This document shows positions 62,811 to 64,000 of a stretch of 64,000 nt of DNA, in pieces (position 1 is the first letter of the stretch; the number at the start of each line of letters is the position of its first letter). Source of the DNA: Rhodocaloribacter litoris. GTDB taxonomy: Bacteria > Bacteroidota > Rhodothermia > Rhodothermales > ISCAR-4553. The notes under the pieces were generated by a model. The model did no database searches, was not told the origin of the DNA, and saw only the letters and a list, made by a program, of their open reading frames with translations. The stretch lies in assembly GCF_011682235.2 (NCBI RefSeq), contig NZ_CP076718.1, positions 1,362,827-1,426,826 on the forward strand, written 5' to 3'. A program made the translations under genes and the position numbers.

Positions 62811-62833
62811 ATCGTTTATCGCAAATATACGAT
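62811..62833. promoter_or_regulatory. Candidate ArsR operator
   Basis: ATCGT (62811-62815) and ACGAT (62829-62833) flank an A/T-rich centre, an inverted repeat within the arsR promoter. It overlaps the -7 box below. Confidence 0.5.
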
Positions 62834-62853
62834 TAAACATTCCGGAGTTGCAA
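62822..62853 (-). promoter_or_regulatory. arsR-arsM promoter of Bacteroidota type (TTG-N21-TATATTTG)
   Basis: On the minus strand TATATTTG (62822-62829) fits the Bacteroidota -7 consensus TAnnTTTG; TTG at 62851-62853 is 21 bases upstream, in the -33 position. The overlap with the ATCGT/ACGAT inverted repeat fits repression by ArsR. Confidence 0.65.
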
Positions 62854-62940
62854 CGGAGACGAAAAAAACTTCTCCGGCGGAACTTCCCCCGTCGATCCGG
62901 CAACAAGCAGCCGACCGTACGAACCCGGCCCCTGGAGCCC

Positions 62941-64000
62941 TTGAACACGCCGCCCCATCCGTTCACCCGCCGCCCCCACCGGACGCTCATCGGGCTCTCC
63001 GTGCCCGTGCTCTTTTCCCTGGTGGCCGAGCCGGTGACGGGGCTGGTGGACACGGCGTTCGTGGCCCGGCTGGGGGCGACCCCGCTGGCCGCCCTCGGCG
63101 TGGGCACGATGGTGCTCTCGAGCGTCTTCTGGATCTTCAACTTCCTCGGCGTCGGCACGCAGACCGAGGTGGCGCAGGCCCACGGACGGGGCGACGCCGC
63201 GCACGCCCGCCGGATGAACGGCCTGGCCCTGGCGATGGCCGCCGGCTTCGGGGTGCTACTCCTGCTCGCCGGCTACCCGCTCTCCGGCGCCGCCGCTACG
63301 GTCATGGGCGCCGCAGGCGATCTGCACGAAGCCGCCGCCACCTACATCCGCCTCCGCTGGTTCGGCGCGCCGGCCGTCCTCCTGACCCTGGCCGCCTTCG
63401 GGACGCTTCGCGGGCTGCAGGACATGCGGACGCCGCTCTACGTGGCCGTGACGGTCAACGCGCTGAACATCGCCCTGGACGCCCTGCTCATCTTCGGCGC
63501 CGGGCCGGTGCCTCCGCTGGGCATCGCCGGCGCGGCGGCGGCCAGCGTCGTGAGCCAGTGGATCGGCGCGGCGTGGGCCGTGGGCACCGTGCTGCGGCGC
63601 CTCGGCCGCCCGGCCCGCCTCCCCGTCGGCGAGGCCCTGCGCCTCCTCCGCGTCGGCGGCGACCTGTTCGTGCGGACGGGCCTGCTGACGCTCTTCCTCG
63701 TGCTGACGACGCGGACGGCCACGCGCATCGGGGCCGAGGGCGGCGCGGCCCATCAGGCCATCCGGCAGGTGTGGATGTTCACCGCCCTGTTCCTCGATGC
63801 CTTCGCCGTCACGGGGCAGAGCCTCGTCGGCTTTTTCATCGGCGCGGGCGACCGGGCGCAGGCGCGGCGCGTGGCCCGGGTGGTCTGCGGCTGGAGCCTG
63901 GGCACGGGCGTCGCGCTCGGCCTGGCGATGTGGCTCGCCGAGGGGCCGGTGATCCATCTGCTGGTGCCCGCCGGGGCTGCGGCGGTGTTCGTCCCCGCCT
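62941..64000 (+). CDS. MATE-family exporter (continues past the window)
   Basis: The frame is open from TTG 62941 to the end of the window (353 codons shown). HRTLIGLSVPVLFSLVAEPV and TGLVDTAFVARLGATPLAAL are the DinF/MATE N-terminal signature; QDMRTPLYVAVTVNALNIAL and further hydrophobic segments follow, with about nine transmembrane segments visible. Drug or metabolite/Na+ antiport in the inner membrane is expected. The TTG start follows GGAG closely; no ATG/GTG fits better. Divergent from arsR, but no link to arsenic is implied. Confidence 0.88.
   Translation, partial: MNTPPHPFTRRPHRTLIGLSVPVLFSLVAEPVTGLVDTAFVARLGATPLAALGVGTMVLSSVFWIFNFLGVGTQTEVAQAHGRGDAAHARRMNGLALAMAAGFGVLLLLAGYPLSGAAATVMGAAGDLHEAAATYIRLRWFGAPAVLLTLAAFGTLRGLQDMRTPLYVAVTVNALNIALDALLIFGAGPVPPLGIAGAAAASVVSQWIGAAWAVGTVLRRLGRPARLPVGEALRLLRVGGDLFVRTGLLTLFLVLTTRTATRIGAEGGAAHQAIRQVWMFTALFLDAFAVTGQSLVGFFIGAGDRAQARRVARVVCGWSLGTGVALGLAMWLAEGPVIHLLVPAGAAAVFVPA

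Overview
The window looks like chromosome of a GC-rich member of the Rhodothermota/Bacteroidota lineage (Rhodothermales is my best guess). Four proteins end in the type IX secretion (T9SS) type A sorting domain (a YPNPF or FPNPF turn, a VYDVLGR-like strand, and a last strand of the GLYLYRL type). There is also a PorV-type outer-membrane protein, two large TonB-dependent receptors with carboxypeptidase-regulatory N-domains, a bacillithiol deacetylase, and a TAnnTTTG promoter box in front of arsR. Assignment is by protein character only.

Layout. 1-92: start of an IS110-type transposase. 432-17558 (all minus strand): a starch/alpha-glucan locus. A LacI-type repressor sits at the head of lipoprotein foldase, TonB receptor, giant secreted protein, PorV-like protein, multi-domain starch-binding protein and secreted GH13 amylase, followed by a Uma2 nuclease. 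A perfect palindrome GTAAGCGCTTAC lies just downstream of the repressor promoter, and a near-identical site lies upstream of glycogen phosphorylase (glgP, 21423). External starch breakdown and internal glucan phosphorolysis are therefore probably one regulon.

17767-46341: mostly housekeeping. It holds a glycosyltransferase, a nitrilase-fold amidase, a nucleotidyltransferase/HepT-tail hybrid, prmC, glgP, acyP, a CoA-acylating aldehyde dehydrogenase, efp-accB-accC, gcvH, guaA, an LpoA-like periplasmic protein, bamD, nadD, a GH3 enzyme, a redoxin, an NhaC-type antiporter, a KaiC-like/GGDEF-like fusion, bshB1 and leuS. Intergenic gaps carry two interspersed repeat families.

46342-58305: the unusual part, a decayed sedentary integron of about 12 kb. 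It has two copies of an integrase-gene remnant next to an attI-like region. Each copy contains a TTGAyT-N17-TAGATT cassette promoter, and the two copies diverge at a core recombination site. Downstream lie cassettes delimited by attC sites: a Cys/Met-metabolism PLP enzyme (split by an intact IS whose removal restores the frame), a MazEF toxin-antitoxin pair, a coiled-coil membrane protein, a small dimeric-barrel protein, and apparently one very large cassette carrying two T9SS-exported proteins (a WD/kelch-like propeller and a subtilisin). An IS110/IS1111-type element sits in the distal end. No complete integrase is present in the window.

58302-64000: an Oar-like TonB receptor, an arsR-arsM arsenic operon with an operator/promoter overlap, and the start of a MATE exporter.
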